From: CAVTWS01 sp963738445 | GTDB lineage: Bacteria; Actinomycetota; Acidimicrobiia; Acidimicrobiales; SHLQ01 | Length of the DNA stretch: 64,000 nt | Direction of reading: 5' to 3' | Assembly: GCA_963738445.1 (NCBI GenBank) | Contig: CAVTWS010000001.1 | Coordinates: forward strand, 124,001 to 188,000 | In this document: piece by piece, positions 44,181-53,655 of the stretch | Layout: each line of letters opens with the position of its first letter | Numbering within the stretch: the first letter of the stretch is position 1 | The notes under the pieces: model-generated | Told to the model about the DNA's origin: nothing | Seen by the model: only the letters and a program-made list of their open reading frames with translations | The model's database searches: none | Program-made: the position numbers and the translations under genes

Positions 44181-45127
44181 GACCGGCTCCGATCGACCCG
44201 AACCCGCGGATCGACCAGGCCGTAGAGCGCGTCGATGAGCAGGTTGACGACGACGAAGAGGACCGCCACCAGGGCGACCATCGTCTGGACGACGAGGAAC
44301 TCGCGCTGCTGCAGCTTCTCGATCAGGAGCGAGCCCATGCCATCGAGATCGAACAGGAACTCGACGACGATGGCGCCGTTGACGAGTTGGGCGACGTTCA
44401 ATCCGGCGACGGTCAGCAGGGTGAGGGTCGAGGGGCGGAGCACGTGGCGGAGCAGGATCCGCCAGGGTGGGAGGCCCTTGGCCTTGGCCACGAGCACGTA
44501 GTCCTGCTGCAGGTTCTGGATCATGTCGCTGCGGAGGAGCCGCAGGTACACCGGGCTGACGACGAGGCCGAGCACCAACGCCGGCAGCCAGATCGATTTG
44601 AGGTGGCCCGAGATGCTCTCGGTCGGCCCGACGAAGCCGCGGAGGCTGTAGAGGTCCCACCGGACCGAGAACACGAAACGCAGGAGCGCTCCGGCGACGA
44701 ACGCGGGGATGCTCAGCAGGGCGAACGCCTGGGCGCCGATCAGGCGGTCGATCACGGCGTTGCGTTTGTAGGCCGCCCAGGTGCCGAGGGGGATGGCGAT
44801 CACGAGGGCGATGATCTGGCTGTACACGAACAGCGACAGCGTGGTCGGCAGACGCTGGCCGAGGCTGGTCGAGACGGGCACGTTGTTGGCATAGGAGACG
44901 CCGAGGTCACCCGAGAGCGTGTCGCCGGCCCAGTTGAGATACCGGTTGACGACGGGCTCGTCGAGTTGGAGCCGCTCGTGGCACTCGGCCAGCTCGGCGT
45001 CGTCGAGGAGCCCGCCGGTCGTGATGCACGGGTCGCCCGGCAGTCGCGCCAGCATCCAGTACGTGAAGAACGTGACCAGGATGACGACGACGAGCGCCTG
45101 ACCGATGCGCCCGGCGGCGTACCGCAT
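44177..45127 (-). CDS. ABC transporter permease (DppB/OppB-like)
   Basis: A 316-residue permease. The N-terminal helix and LARLPGDPC motif are typical of DppB/OppB, followed by LDEPVVNRYLNW, GVSYANNVPVSTSLGQRLPT and EAA loop DYVLVAKAKGLPPWRILLRH. ATG 45127. Lies 41 bases after the binding-protein stop. Fully open, unlike the ATPases. Confidence 0.94.
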   Translation of the reverse strand: MRYAAGRIGQALVVVILVTFFTYWMLARLPGDPCITTGGLLDDAELAECHERLQLDEPVVNRYLNWAGDTLSGDLGVSYANNVPVSTSLGQRLPTTLSLFVYSQIIALVIAIPLGTWAAYKRNAVIDRLIGAQAFALLSIPAFVAGALLRFVFSVRWDLYSLRGFVGPTESISGHLKSIWLPALVLGLVVSPVYLRLLRSDMIQNLQQDYVLVAKAKGLPPWRILLRHVLRPSTLTLLTVAGLNVAQLVNGAIVVEFLFDLDGMGSLLIEKLQQREFLVVQTMVALVAVLFVVVNLLIDALYGLVDPRVRVDRSRS

Positions 45128-45168
45128 CGCTCAGCGAGCCCTGTCGGTGGACCGCATCGTCCGCAATG

Positions 45169-46923
45169 TCACTCGGCGATGAAGGTCTCGGCCAGGAAGA
45201 TCCGACCGGAGAACACGGTCGGGGACTGGCTGCCGTCGGGGATGGCGTTGGCGCCGACGTTGTGCACGTTGTCGTTCTGGGCGACGACCCACGGCCGCCA
45301 CTCGAGCCAGATGTTGTAGACCTGCTCACCGAACGTGCGGTTGACGTCCTGGGCGATCTGGTCGATCTCGGCCAGGTCGCGGGTCTGGCGGAGGGCGTCG
45401 AGCGAGGCGTCGATGTCCGGATCTTCTATGCGGCCGAAGTTGGCGACGGCCAGACCGCCGATGGGGCCGCTGTGGTTGCTGTGCCACCACACGTACTCGG
45501 GTCCCGGGTTGAGGTACCCGTGGTTGCGCCACAGGAGAGCCCCGAAGGCGCCCTGGAGCGCCTCGGTGATGTTGACCCCCTGCTCGATCGTGGAGAGCGT
45601 CGTCTCCACGCCGCACTGGCTCCACATCTCGGCGATGAGCTCCACCGAGGTGACGTTCCACGGGGAGTTCGTCACCTGGAGCTCGATGGGTGCCGACTGG
45701 CCGATGGCTTCGATCGCCGCCGCTCCGGCCTCGGGATCGTAGGCCGGGTACCCGGTGTCCTCGAGGTACCCGGGGGCGCCGGGTGCGAACGGTCCGTTGG
45801 CGACCTGGCTGACGCCACCGGTGCGAGCTTCGATGAAGAGGTCGCCGCTGGTGCACTGGGCCAGGGCCCGGCGGAACTCCGGATTGTCGAGCGGCGGCAC
45901 GGCCGCGTTGAGCATGACGTACTCGGTCTCGACGCCCTGATTCGTCTGGACGAGGGTGGCGCCGTTCTCCTCGAGCTCGGCGAAGTCCTCGGCCAGGTCG
46001 GTGTGCAACAGGTCGAGATCGCCCGACGCCAGCGCGTCGTAGCGGGCGTCGTTGTCCGGGACGGGACGGAACGTGATGCCCTCGAGGTAGGGGAGCTGGA
46101 CGCCGTCGGCGTCGGTGCGCCAGTAGTTCGGGTTGCGGACGACGTGCAGCTCGACACCCTGGTTCCAGGAATCGAACATGAACGGACCGGTGCCGATCGG
46201 GTTGGTCGCCGCCGCGCCGGGGTCAGCGTGGAGGGCCGGCGCCGTCATGTAGCCGAGTTGGGCGACGAGGACCTCGGGCAGGTTCCCATACGGTTGGTTG
46301 AAGCTGAGCAGGGCCCGCATCGGGTCGGCGGGGTCGACCGAGCCGCTCTGGTAGGCCTGCAGCACCTGAGCGGTGATGGTGCCGGACTTCAGCCCGTCGA
46401 AGTGGGCGACGATCGAGGCCCCGTCGAACGGGGTGCCGTCGTGGAAGGTCACGCCCTCGCGGGCCGTGATGGCCCACTCGGTGAAATCGTCGTTCAGCGG
46501 TTCGGCGCCGGTGGCGAGGAAGGGAACGATCTCGCCGTCGGTCGTCTCGGTGAAGAGGGGATCGTAGATGGCCCGCATCACGATGTGGCACGACGCCGCG
46601 CACTGCTGCGACGGCGGGTAGAAGCCGGAACCGGTTTCGGCCTCGAGGCCGAAGGTGATCTCGCCGCCGGGAACCGGGGTGACGCCCGTTTCGGTGTCGT
46701 CGGCTGGTGGCGCCGTGGTGGTGGCGTCGCTGGCCTCGGTGGTTTCGTCGCCCGGGGCCGAGGTCTCGCTCCCCCCGTCGCCCGTGTCGGCGGCGTCGGA
46801 CTCCGTCGCCACCCCGTCGCCGCCGGCCTCGCTCCCCGTGTCGTCATCGTCGCCGCCGCAGGCGGTGGCCACGAGAGCCATGGTGAGGACGAGAGTGAAA
46901 AGCGAGAGCCGGCGGTGACGCAT
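45169..46923 (-). CDS. ABC transporter substrate-binding lipoprotein (SBP family 5)
   Basis: A 584-residue dipeptide/oligopeptide/nickel-type binding protein. Signal sequence with lipobox LVATAC (Cys22), then about 60 residues of acidic/Thr-rich linker. The mature domain includes EWAITAREGVTFHDGTPFDG (the family-5 signature), NPIGTGPFMFDSW and a C-terminal LRQTRDLAEIDQIAQDVNR. First gene of the importer operon (binding protein, two permeases, two ATPases). The ligand is likely a peptide, but family 5 also takes other solutes. Confidence 0.94.
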   Translation of the reverse strand: MRHRRLSLFTLVLTMALVATACGGDDDDTGSEAGGDGVATESDAADTGDGGSETSAPGDETTEASDATTTAPPADDTETGVTPVPGGEITFGLEAETGSGFYPPSQQCAASCHIVMRAIYDPLFTETTDGEIVPFLATGAEPLNDDFTEWAITAREGVTFHDGTPFDGASIVAHFDGLKSGTITAQVLQAYQSGSVDPADPMRALLSFNQPYGNLPEVLVAQLGYMTAPALHADPGAAATNPIGTGPFMFDSWNQGVELHVVRNPNYWRTDADGVQLPYLEGITFRPVPDNDARYDALASGDLDLLHTDLAEDFAELEENGATLVQTNQGVETEYVMLNAAVPPLDNPEFRRALAQCTSGDLFIEARTGGVSQVANGPFAPGAPGYLEDTGYPAYDPEAGAAAIEAIGQSAPIELQVTNSPWNVTSVELIAEMWSQCGVETTLSTIEQGVNITEALQGAFGALLWRNHGYLNPGPEYVWWHSNHSGPIGGLAVANFGRIEDPDIDASLDALRQTRDLAEIDQIAQDVNRTFGEQVYNIWLEWRPWVVAQNDNVHNVGANAIPDGSQSPTVFSGRIFLAETFIAE

Positions 46924-47039
46924 GGGTTCCCCCCAGGGATCGGGATTGTCAGCGAACTGGTGTGACGTGAGTCACCTCGGGTCGGGCGCTCATGTTACCG
47001 GCGGGAACGCCCGGCGCAAGTCGGGGGGCCGGGCGACGC

Positions 47040-48076
47040 CTACCCGAGGCGGTAGACGCGCGCCGCGGTGCCGGCGAATAGGGAGCGTTGATCCGCCGGC
47101 GACCGGTGGGACGCGATCCGTCGGAACGCGCTCCACAACGCGGCGGCGGTGAAGGAAACCTTGTCGACGGGGAAGTTCGACTCGAACATGCAACGGTCGG
47201 CGCCGAAGTGTCGATGAGCCACGACAGGTCGTCGCCCCAGCGGGCCACGATCTCCTGGGCGGACGCCCCCGGCTGGCGACCGTCCCACCCATGGCCGGCC
47301 GAGGCCATGCCGATGCCGCCGAGCTTCAGGATCACGTTCGGCCGTTCGGCCACCGCCGTCATGTGGTCCCGCCAGAAGGCATGGACCTCGGCGTGCCGGC
47401 CGGCGAACGCACCGGCGTAGATCGGGGCGCCGATGTGATCGAGGACGATCACCGTGCCGGGCACGGCGTCGACCATCTCGATGAACTCCGGAAGTTGCGG
47501 GTGGTAGAGCCAGGCGTCGAACGTGTGGCCGCGGCGCCCGAGCTCGGCGACGCCGGCGCGGAGGTCGTCGCGGGCCATCAGGCCGCCGACGGATCCCGGC
47601 GCCGAGTGGGTGGAACCGGTGGGATCGTGGGCCAGGCGGTGCCGGATGCCGCGAAACCGGCCGTCGCCGGCGACTTCGTGCGCCTCGAGGATCGCCGGCA
47701 GCTCGTCGCCGAGCATGAGGTTGCACGAACCGACGATGCCGGCGACGACGGCTCCGGCATCTGACTCGCTGTCACGGCCGATCGCCGCGACGGCCCGGGT
47801 CTCGCCGACCTCCTGGTAGCCGGGGGCCGCCGAGGTGTCGTACTGGTGGCCGCACTCGACGAACACGGTGCGGCTGAACCCGCCCTCGACGGCGTCGGCG
47901 CGCAGCTCGGGGAGCAGGTACAGCTCCTGCATCGCCATTCCCCGACCCCGCATGTCCCACATGTGGTGGTGAGGGTCGACGATGTCCATGTCGATGGGGT
48001 CAGGGCCGAGGGTGTCAGGTTCGATGGGGTCAGGGCCGATGGGGTCAGGTTCGGTCGGCGCCGGTTCAGTGGTCAT
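47040..48076 (-). CDS. amidohydrolase family protein, one frameshift
   Basis: About 345 residues. ATG 48076 has gaggagg upstream. An odd N-terminus made of Asp-Pro-rich repeats (EPDPIGPDPIEPD) precedes the barrel opening VDPHHHMWDMRG, the metal-binding motif of gluconolactonase/lactonase-like amidohydrolases. Later landmarks are VFVECGHQYD, VIVLDHIGAPIY and NVILKLGGIGMA. At about 47207 a base seems to be missing after LSWLIDT. The next frame supplies FGADRCMFESNFPVDKVSF and ends VYRLG at 47040. Likely a hydrolase of a lactone or cyclic acid. Confidence 0.86.
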
Positions 48077-48183
48077 TCGTTCGGGCCTCCTCAGCGTTTG
48101 CCGCAGTTCATCCCAGTTCGGTCAGACTGTCCACCGGGCTCCGCCCCCCAGTGATCGAGTCGAGCTGACGAAAGCCGCTGACC

Positions 48184-48864
48184 ATGACCCCCATCGAGCG
48201 CGTCGTTGCCCGCGACGAGATCCGCCAACTGGCCTACCGCTACGCCGACGCCATCGACCGTCACGACGTGAACGCCATGGTCGAACTGTTCGTGCCCGAC
48301 GCCCGGTTCTACCCCGGGGGCAACTCGGGACCCGAGCTGACCCGGCGGTTCTGGTCCGACACGATGGCCCAGACCGGCGTCACCGTCTTGTTCGTCGGCA
48401 ACCACCTCATCGACGTCGACGACCACACCGACGCCCGGGGGACGGTGTGGTGCCGCGGCTACATCGACGATCGGGAGCGGGGCTTCATCGAGCAGATGAT
48501 CAAGTACGTCGACCGTTACCGGTGCCACGAGGGCCAGTGGCGCTTCGTCGCCCGCAAGCACTTCCTCTGGTATGGCATGCCCACCACGGAACAGCCCCTC
48601 GCCCAGCCGGCGGCCAACTGGCCGCGGAGCCAGATCGGTGCCGGATCGCTACCGTACGACGATCCGGCCTGGACCGCGTTCTGGGCCGAGCAGGGCGGAC
48701 CCCCCGTCCGGCCCCCGAAGGTCAGGCATGACCCGGCCCGACGTGGCGCTCGCGCCGGTCAAGCCGGTCTACACGCACGCCGTCGTCGACCGGGTGGTGC
48801 CGGCCCCTCGCGACCAGGTGTGGGAACGAGTCGTCGCATGGGCCACCTCGCGCGGACTCGATGA
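48184..48864 (+). CDS. SnoaL-like nuclear transport factor 2-fold protein
   Basis: Residues 1-140 form a SnoaL/NTF2-like domain: VARDEIRQLAYRYADAIDRH, VELFVPDARFYPGG, HLIDVDDHTDARGTVWCRGY and WRFVARKHFLWYG. Family members include polyketide cyclases and dehydratases or isomerases. As written the frame runs to 48864, but residues after about 178 have shadow-frame composition and overlap the next gene by 137 bases. Adding one base in the six-C run near 48702 would end the protein at TGA 48729-48731 in an ATGA overlap, the more likely true end. Confidence 0.85.
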   Translation: MTPIERVVARDEIRQLAYRYADAIDRHDVNAMVELFVPDARFYPGGNSGPELTRRFWSDTMAQTGVTVLFVGNHLIDVDDHTDARGTVWCRGYIDDRERGFIEQMIKYVDRYRCHEGQWRFVARKHFLWYGMPTTEQPLAQPAANWPRSQIGAGSLPYDDPAWTAFWAEQGGPPVRPPKVRHDPARRGARAGQAGLHARRRRPGGAGPSRPGVGTSRRMGHLARTR

Positions 48865-49192
48865 TGGGGCGACCCTCGGGCCGGGCGCCGTCCGGCGAGT
48901 TCCGTTCGGCGACGCCGAGCTCGTCGAGACCTTCGTGAGCGTGGAACATCCGTGGCGGTTGGTGTACGAGATCACCTCCGGTGCTCCGGTGCCCTTCTTC
49001 CAGGGTTTCGTGCACGTCGTCCCCCACCCCGGCGGCTGCCGGCTGATCCGCTCGTTCCTCGCCGAACCCGGCCCCGACGGCAGCAGCGCCGAGTTCCTGG
49101 CCACCGCGGAGACCATCCTCGACCGTTGGGTCGACGACCTTGTGACGGGTTACCTCGCCGCCCCGCACCCCGAGGGGCCGCCGGGTCGTTAG
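48728..49192 (+). CDS. SRPBCC family protein
   Basis: A 154-residue START-like fold: YTHAVVDRVVPAPRDQVWER, AELVETFVSVEHPWRLVYEI, GFVHVVPHPGGCRLIRSFLA and a C-terminal helix ETILDRWVDDLV. ATG 48728. Probably coupled to the SnoaL-like gene before it, as both are ligand-binding folds often found together in aromatic or polyketide metabolism. The specific ligand is unknown. Confidence 0.85.
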   Translation: MTRPDVALAPVKPVYTHAVVDRVVPAPRDQVWERVVAWATSRGLDDGATLGPGAVRRVPFGDAELVETFVSVEHPWRLVYEITSGAPVPFFQGFVHVVPHPGGCRLIRSFLAEPGPDGSSAEFLATAETILDRWVDDLVTGYLAAPHPEGPPGR

Positions 49193-49203
49193 CTTCGGCC
49201 TTC

Positions 49204-50868
49204 GTGTCAAGGACGGTGACCCTCCGAGCGTGGCAGCGCGACGCGCTCGCGTCGTTCACGCGTCGTCAGAGCCGTGATTTCCTCGCCGTGGCCTGCCCCG
49301 GAGCCGGCAAGACCACCTTCGCCCTGGCCGCGTGCCGGTCGGAACTTCGCGGCGAGCGGCTGCCGATCGTCGTCGTCGTCCCGACCGCTCACCTGAAACG
49401 GCAGTGGGCTGACGCGGCGGTGCGGTTCGGGTTGCACCTCGAACCGGACTGGACCGCACGCGACGGGCGCCTGCCGCCCGACCTCCACGGGGTGGTGGTG
49501 ACCTACGCCCAGGCCGCCAGCTCGGCCGGCGTGTTGTCGAACCTGGCCCGGGACGGCTTCGTCATCCTCGACGAGATCCACCACGCCGCCACCGACCGGT
49601 CGTGGGGCGACGGCGTGCAGTCCGCGTTCGAGCACGCCCAGACCCGCCTGCTGCTCTCCGGGACGCCGTTCCGTTCCGACGACAACCCCATCCCCTTCGT
49701 CGTCTACACCATGGGCGACCACGGCGACGCCTTGTCGGACTTCGAGTACGGCTATGGCGAGGCGCTGCTCGACGGCGGGGTGGTGCGGCCCGTCTTCTTC
49801 CCGCGGTTCGACGGTCACATGGAATGGGTCGGTCACGACGGCGCGCTCCGCGAGGCGACCTTCACCGACGATCTCGGCCGCGACGAGTGGAGTGCCCGGC
49901 TCCGCACCGCCCTCAGCCTCGAGGGCGAGTGGCTCCCGACCGTCATGGCCCGGGCGCACCAGCAGCTGCTGTCGATCCGGAAGGACCACTCCGATGCTGC
50001 GGGCCTGGTGATCGCCACCGACCACGAACACGCCCGCGGCATCGCCGACGTGATCCGCCGCCGTCACGGCGTCGAGCCGGTGGTCGTGCTGTCCGACGAT
50101 CCGACGGCCTCGGATCGCATCGCCGCCTTCGCCCGATCCGACGACCTCTGGATCGTCGCCGTACGGATGGTGTCGGAGGGGGTCGACATCCCGAGACTGC
50201 GGGTGGGTGTGTTCGCCACGACCACCACCACGGCGATGTTCTTCCGGCAGTCGGTGGGGCGAATCGCTCGCTGGGTGCCGACCGGACCCGCCTCGCAGAA
50301 GTCCTACCTGTTCGTCCCGGACGAGCCTCGCCTGCGTCATCTCGCCGCCACCATCGCCGAACAGCGACGCCACGCGGTGGCCAAACGCCTGGAGCAGCAG
50401 CGGACCGAGGCGGCCGATCGCGAGTGGGATCGAGCGGCCGGCCCCATCGACGAGGAGCAGCTGTCGCTCTTCGCCGTGCTGTCGTCCACCGCGCTCGATC
50501 CCTCCGAGGAGGAGGCGCGGGCGTCCGGCCTCGACCCCTCCGAAGACCTCTTGGTGTCGATCAGCGACCTCGAAGGTTTCGCCATCGAGCTGCCACCGCC
50601 ACCACCGTTGCCCGGGGTGCGGCCCGACCCGCTGTCCACGTTGGGGGAGGTGCGGGGCCGCTTCGCCGACCGCCGGGCCCTGCGGCAGCGCAACACCGAT
50701 CGGGTGGTCGCCATCACCCGGGCGACGGGCCTCGATCACGCGGCCGTCAACGCCGAGCTCAACCGGCGCAGTGGCGTGACTGCGGTGGGCGAGGCGACCG
50801 TGGTCCAGCTGGAGAAACGACTCGGGACGGCCGACGGGTGGCTGGCCGAGATCAACCGGAAGGCCTGA
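49204..50868 (+). CDS. DEAD/DEAH-box (SF2, Res-type) helicase
   Basis: A 554-residue SF2 ATPase. Q-like LRAWQRDALASFTRRQ, Walker A CPGAGKTTFAL, motif II DEIHHA, motif III SGTPFRSD, motif V AVRMVSEGVDIPRL and motif VI FFRQSVGRIARW. The C-terminal 150 residues carry a Pro-rich linker (ELPPPPPLPGVRPDP) and a helical region with LDHAAVNAELNRRSG. Similar to XPB/UvsW-like helicases found singly in actinobacteria. No nuclease or methyltransferase partner is adjacent. The start is GTG 49204 or GTG 49216. Confidence 0.9.
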   Translation: MSRTVTLRAWQRDALASFTRRQSRDFLAVACPGAGKTTFALAACRSELRGERLPIVVVVPTAHLKRQWADAAVRFGLHLEPDWTARDGRLPPDLHGVVVTYAQAASSAGVLSNLARDGFVILDEIHHAATDRSWGDGVQSAFEHAQTRLLLSGTPFRSDDNPIPFVVYTMGDHGDALSDFEYGYGEALLDGGVVRPVFFPRFDGHMEWVGHDGALREATFTDDLGRDEWSARLRTALSLEGEWLPTVMARAHQQLLSIRKDHSDAAGLVIATDHEHARGIADVIRRRHGVEPVVVLSDDPTASDRIAAFARSDDLWIVAVRMVSEGVDIPRLRVGVFATTTTTAMFFRQSVGRIARWVPTGPASQKSYLFVPDEPRLRHLAATIAEQRRHAVAKRLEQQRTEAADREWDRAAGPIDEEQLSLFAVLSSTALDPSEEEARASGLDPSEDLLVSISDLEGFAIELPPPPPLPGVRPDPLSTLGEVRGRFADRRALRQRNTDRVVAITRATGLDHAAVNAELNRRSGVTAVGEATVVQLEKRLGTADGWLAEINRKA

Positions 50869-50916
50869 CGCCCGATCCGGACGACGTGAGGCCGGTTCGG
50901 AGGAGGTGTGAGCAGC

Positions 50917-51784
50917 TCAGCCCACGACCTGGAGCATGCCGAGCCATTCGGCCATGGTGACCTCGGGACTCGCCGACGCGGGGGTCGCCATCGAGATGAT
51001 GGCGATGGTGTCGCGAGTCGGCAGCACCGCGGCCCAGATGCGTTCGGCGCTCGGACCGGTGCCGTCGATCAACAACCCGGCCACACCGTCGACCTCCAAG
51101 GGTGTCGTCGTGACCTCGAACCCCTCGAGCTCGTTCAGCTCACCGTCGAGCAGCGCGGCGACGTCCGCATCGGAGAACTGGGCCACCCGAGACCGGTCGT
51201 CCTCGCCGAACTCCGGGTTGATCATCGGAGCCGACTCGATCTGGTACGCCACGTCGGACGCCTCGTGGACGAACCCACGGGGCTCGCCGGAGCTCCCGGC
51301 CAGCGGCACGTATCCGGTGGGCATCGGGACATCCCAGGTGCCGGAGAGGTCGCGCTGGATGGACCAGCCGTCGGGGAGCACGACGGTTCCCGCGGCCTCG
51401 GCGGCGATCACCACGTCGGCGCCCTCGACCGTGCGGGGCACGGACAGCTCGGACGTGCTGTGCAGGTCGCCCCGGACCAGATAGGCGGCCCCGGCCACGG
51501 CGAGCAGGGCGAGGACCCCGGCCAGCAGCGTGCCGTCCTTGCGCTGCGATGCCTTCTGTTCGGCGTACGTCTCCCGTTCGTCGTAGTCGGGCCGCAACTT
51601 GGGCGGCGCCCCACTGCGCTGACGCTCCCGCTGCCGATCGCGCCGGGTCTTGGGTTGCATGGCTCGCCACGTGTCGGCGGCATAGTCAGGATTGACCATG
51701 GCGACCTCGGTGCCCCCGCAGATCAGGCAGCGGTTCTGTGTCTGCACCGAGCGCGCCGCAGTCGGCGCACGTGAGGAGGTCCAT
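50917..51784 (-). CDS. zinc-ribbon membrane protein, one frameshift
   Basis: From ATG 51784 the protein begins MDLLTCADCGA, then one base is out of frame near 51752 and it continues VQTQNRCLICGG: a CxxC...CxxC zinc ribbon. About 50 charged residues follow (RRDRQRERQRSGAPPKLRPD), then one transmembrane helix LLAGVLALLAVAGAAYLV. A 170-residue extracytoplasmic domain contains VVLPDGWSIQRDLSGTWDVP and WAAVLPTRDTIAIISMATP. It is a paralogue of the next gene upstream. The family is unrecognised; the external domain resembles small lipoprotein-like folds. Confidence 0.75.
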
Positions 51785-51822
51785 GCCCTACCTTCGGTCG
51801 CATCGTGGCGATCGTGAGGCGG

Positions 51823-52590
51823 TCAGGTGTTGCGCACCATGCCGAAATAGTGATCGGCCGCCACCGGCAGCGCGATCAGGGGATCGTCGGTGTAGATCGA
51901 AATCGCCAGGAAGGCCCCAGGTGCCGGAACCACCAGGTCCCACACGTGGTCCTCGCCGTCGGTGGTCTCGATCCAGATGCCGGTGACGGCACCGGAGCCC
52001 GCAGTGACGGTGGACGCGTGGACGGCCGTGACGGTGATGCCGGGACCGCTGTTGGTGGCGTAGGTCCGGGCGAACTCGTCGACCTCGGCATCACTCAAGC
52101 CCGCCCACGACGGCCCAGCCCAGGCCATCGACCGCGCTGGGCACCCAACCCACCGGGACCGCGTTCACGTACTCCTCGACCGGATCCACGGCGGCGGGAT
52201 CCCCGGCACCGTTCGAGTCGAGCAGCCCGGCCTGCGTGCCCACCCAGCTGACGGCCAGGACGACGCCGGTGGCGATCAGGCGACGTTTCAGGACGAACCC
52301 GAACCAACCGGCGACACCCCGGGATGGCCGGGACTGGCCCTGCACGTAGTGGGGCGCTCCCGCGGGCGGCGCATAGAGCAGTCCCGTCGGTGACGGTGAC
52401 GGTGACGCTGCGTCGGAGAGTGACGGTCGGCCCGTCGGTCCTCGTCGCTGCCAGTCGAGTTGCCGCCACAGCTCGGGCTCGGAGGGAGCGTCGTAGGCCG
52501 CGGCGCCACCGCCTCGCCGCCGCCGCAGATCACACAGCGAGACCGGCCGTGCAACAGCGCTCCGCACGAGGCGCACGTCGACATGTCCAT
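51823..52590 (-). CDS. zinc-ribbon membrane protein (paralogue), two frameshifts
   Basis: ATG 52590 (MDMSTCASCGALLHGRSRC) encodes a CxxC...CxxC ribbon ending VICGGGEAVAP. A shift near 52500 leads to AYDAPSEPELWRQLDWQ, a Pro-rich stretch and the helix RRLIATGVVLAVSWVGTQAG. A second shift near 52120 leads to SDAEVDEFARTYATNSGPGI and WIETTDGEDHVWDLVVPAPG, ending FGMVRNT. Same layout as the following gene 39 bases downstream, so they are tandem duplicates, probably co-transcribed. Confidence 0.72.
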
Positions 52591-52680
52591 CTCCGGGAAT
52601 TCGGCGTGCGGGTTGATTCCCGTGAGCGCCCGGCGGCCGACGTTGGGACCGGTCCGATGCCACGTGCCAAGATCACGCCC

Positions 52681-53655
52681 ATGTTCATGTTGCGATTCGA
52701 TATGCGGGCACCGACTGGCGGCGCGCCGATCCAGGACCTGTACCGCGCCGCGGTCGAGATGTCGGAGTGGGCCGACACACACGGCGGCCTCTCGATCGTG
52801 ATCTCCGAGCACCACGCGTCACCGGACCGGTACTTGCCGTCGCCGATGATCCTGGCCAGTGCCATGGCCGCCCGGACCAGCACCATCCCGATCTCGATCG
52901 GTGCGCTCCTGCTGAACTACCACGATCCGATCCGGATCGCCGAGGACATGGCCGTCCTCGACGTCATGAGCGGCGGCCGGGTCTCCTACACCATCGGGTT
53001 GGGGTACCGCCCCGAGGAACACGCCATGTTCGGGATCCCGATGTCCGAGCGCGGTACCACGATGGATCGCAAGATCGACGCCCTCCTGCGGGCGCTGCGG
53101 GGCGAACGCTTCGAGTACGAAGGCCGTTCGGTCGACGTGCAGCCCGGCCCCCTGACCCCACAGACCCCGTTCATCGCCTACGGCGGACATACGGTCGCCG
53201 CGGCGCGGCGGGCGGGGCGCCTCGGCCTCGGTCTGTTCGCGGAAGGCGGCGGTGCGGACCTGGAGGCGGCGTACCACGAAGCCGCTCGAGCGGCCGGCCA
53301 GACTCCGAACATGTTGATCATGCCCAGCGCCGGAATCGTCACCTCGGCCTTCGTGTCGACCGATCCCGACGACGCGTGGGAGCGCTGGGGCCCGTACCTA
53401 CTCCACGACGCCAAGATGTACGCCGCCTGGCTGGGCGACTCCCGACCGGTGAGCTGGTCCGGCGCCCAGACCGTGGCGGAGCTGAAGGGCGAGAACGGGC
53501 CGTACCGGATCTTCACGCCCGACGAGGCGGTGGCGTACATCCAGGCGCATGGTGCGCTCGGTCTGCAACCGTTGAGCGGCGGCCTCCCGCCGGAGTACGC
53601 GTGGGAGTCGTTGCGGGCCATCGAGACCGAGGTCCTGCCCCGACTCGCCCAGTGA
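52681..53655 (+). CDS. LLM-class flavin/F420-dependent oxidoreductase
   Basis: A 324-residue bacterial luciferase-like monooxygenase fold: FMLRFDMRAPTGGAPIQDL, ISEHHASPDRYLPSPMILA, EDMAVLDVMSGGRVSYTIGL and a C-terminal FTPDEAVAYIQAHGALGL. The EHH segment and VDQLS-like stretch are the subfamily's substrate-side landmarks. ATG 52681 is taken; 52657 would add eight residues. First of a three-gene set with GTGA overlaps. Confidence 0.9.
   Translation: MFMLRFDMRAPTGGAPIQDLYRAAVEMSEWADTHGGLSIVISEHHASPDRYLPSPMILASAMAARTSTIPISIGALLLNYHDPIRIAEDMAVLDVMSGGRVSYTIGLGYRPEEHAMFGIPMSERGTTMDRKIDALLRALRGERFEYEGRSVDVQPGPLTPQTPFIAYGGHTVAAARRAGRLGLGLFAEGGGADLEAAYHEAARAAGQTPNMLIMPSAGIVTSAFVSTDPDDAWERWGPYLLHDAKMYAAWLGDSRPVSWSGAQTVAELKGENGPYRIFTPDEAVAYIQAHGALGLQPLSGGLPPEYAWESLRAIETEVLPRLAQ

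Noticed and set aside
49204..50868. SF2 helicase as part of a phage-defence system
   Set aside because: The motifs are those of a generic Res/XPB-type helicase, and no nuclease, methyltransferase or other defence partner lies next to it.
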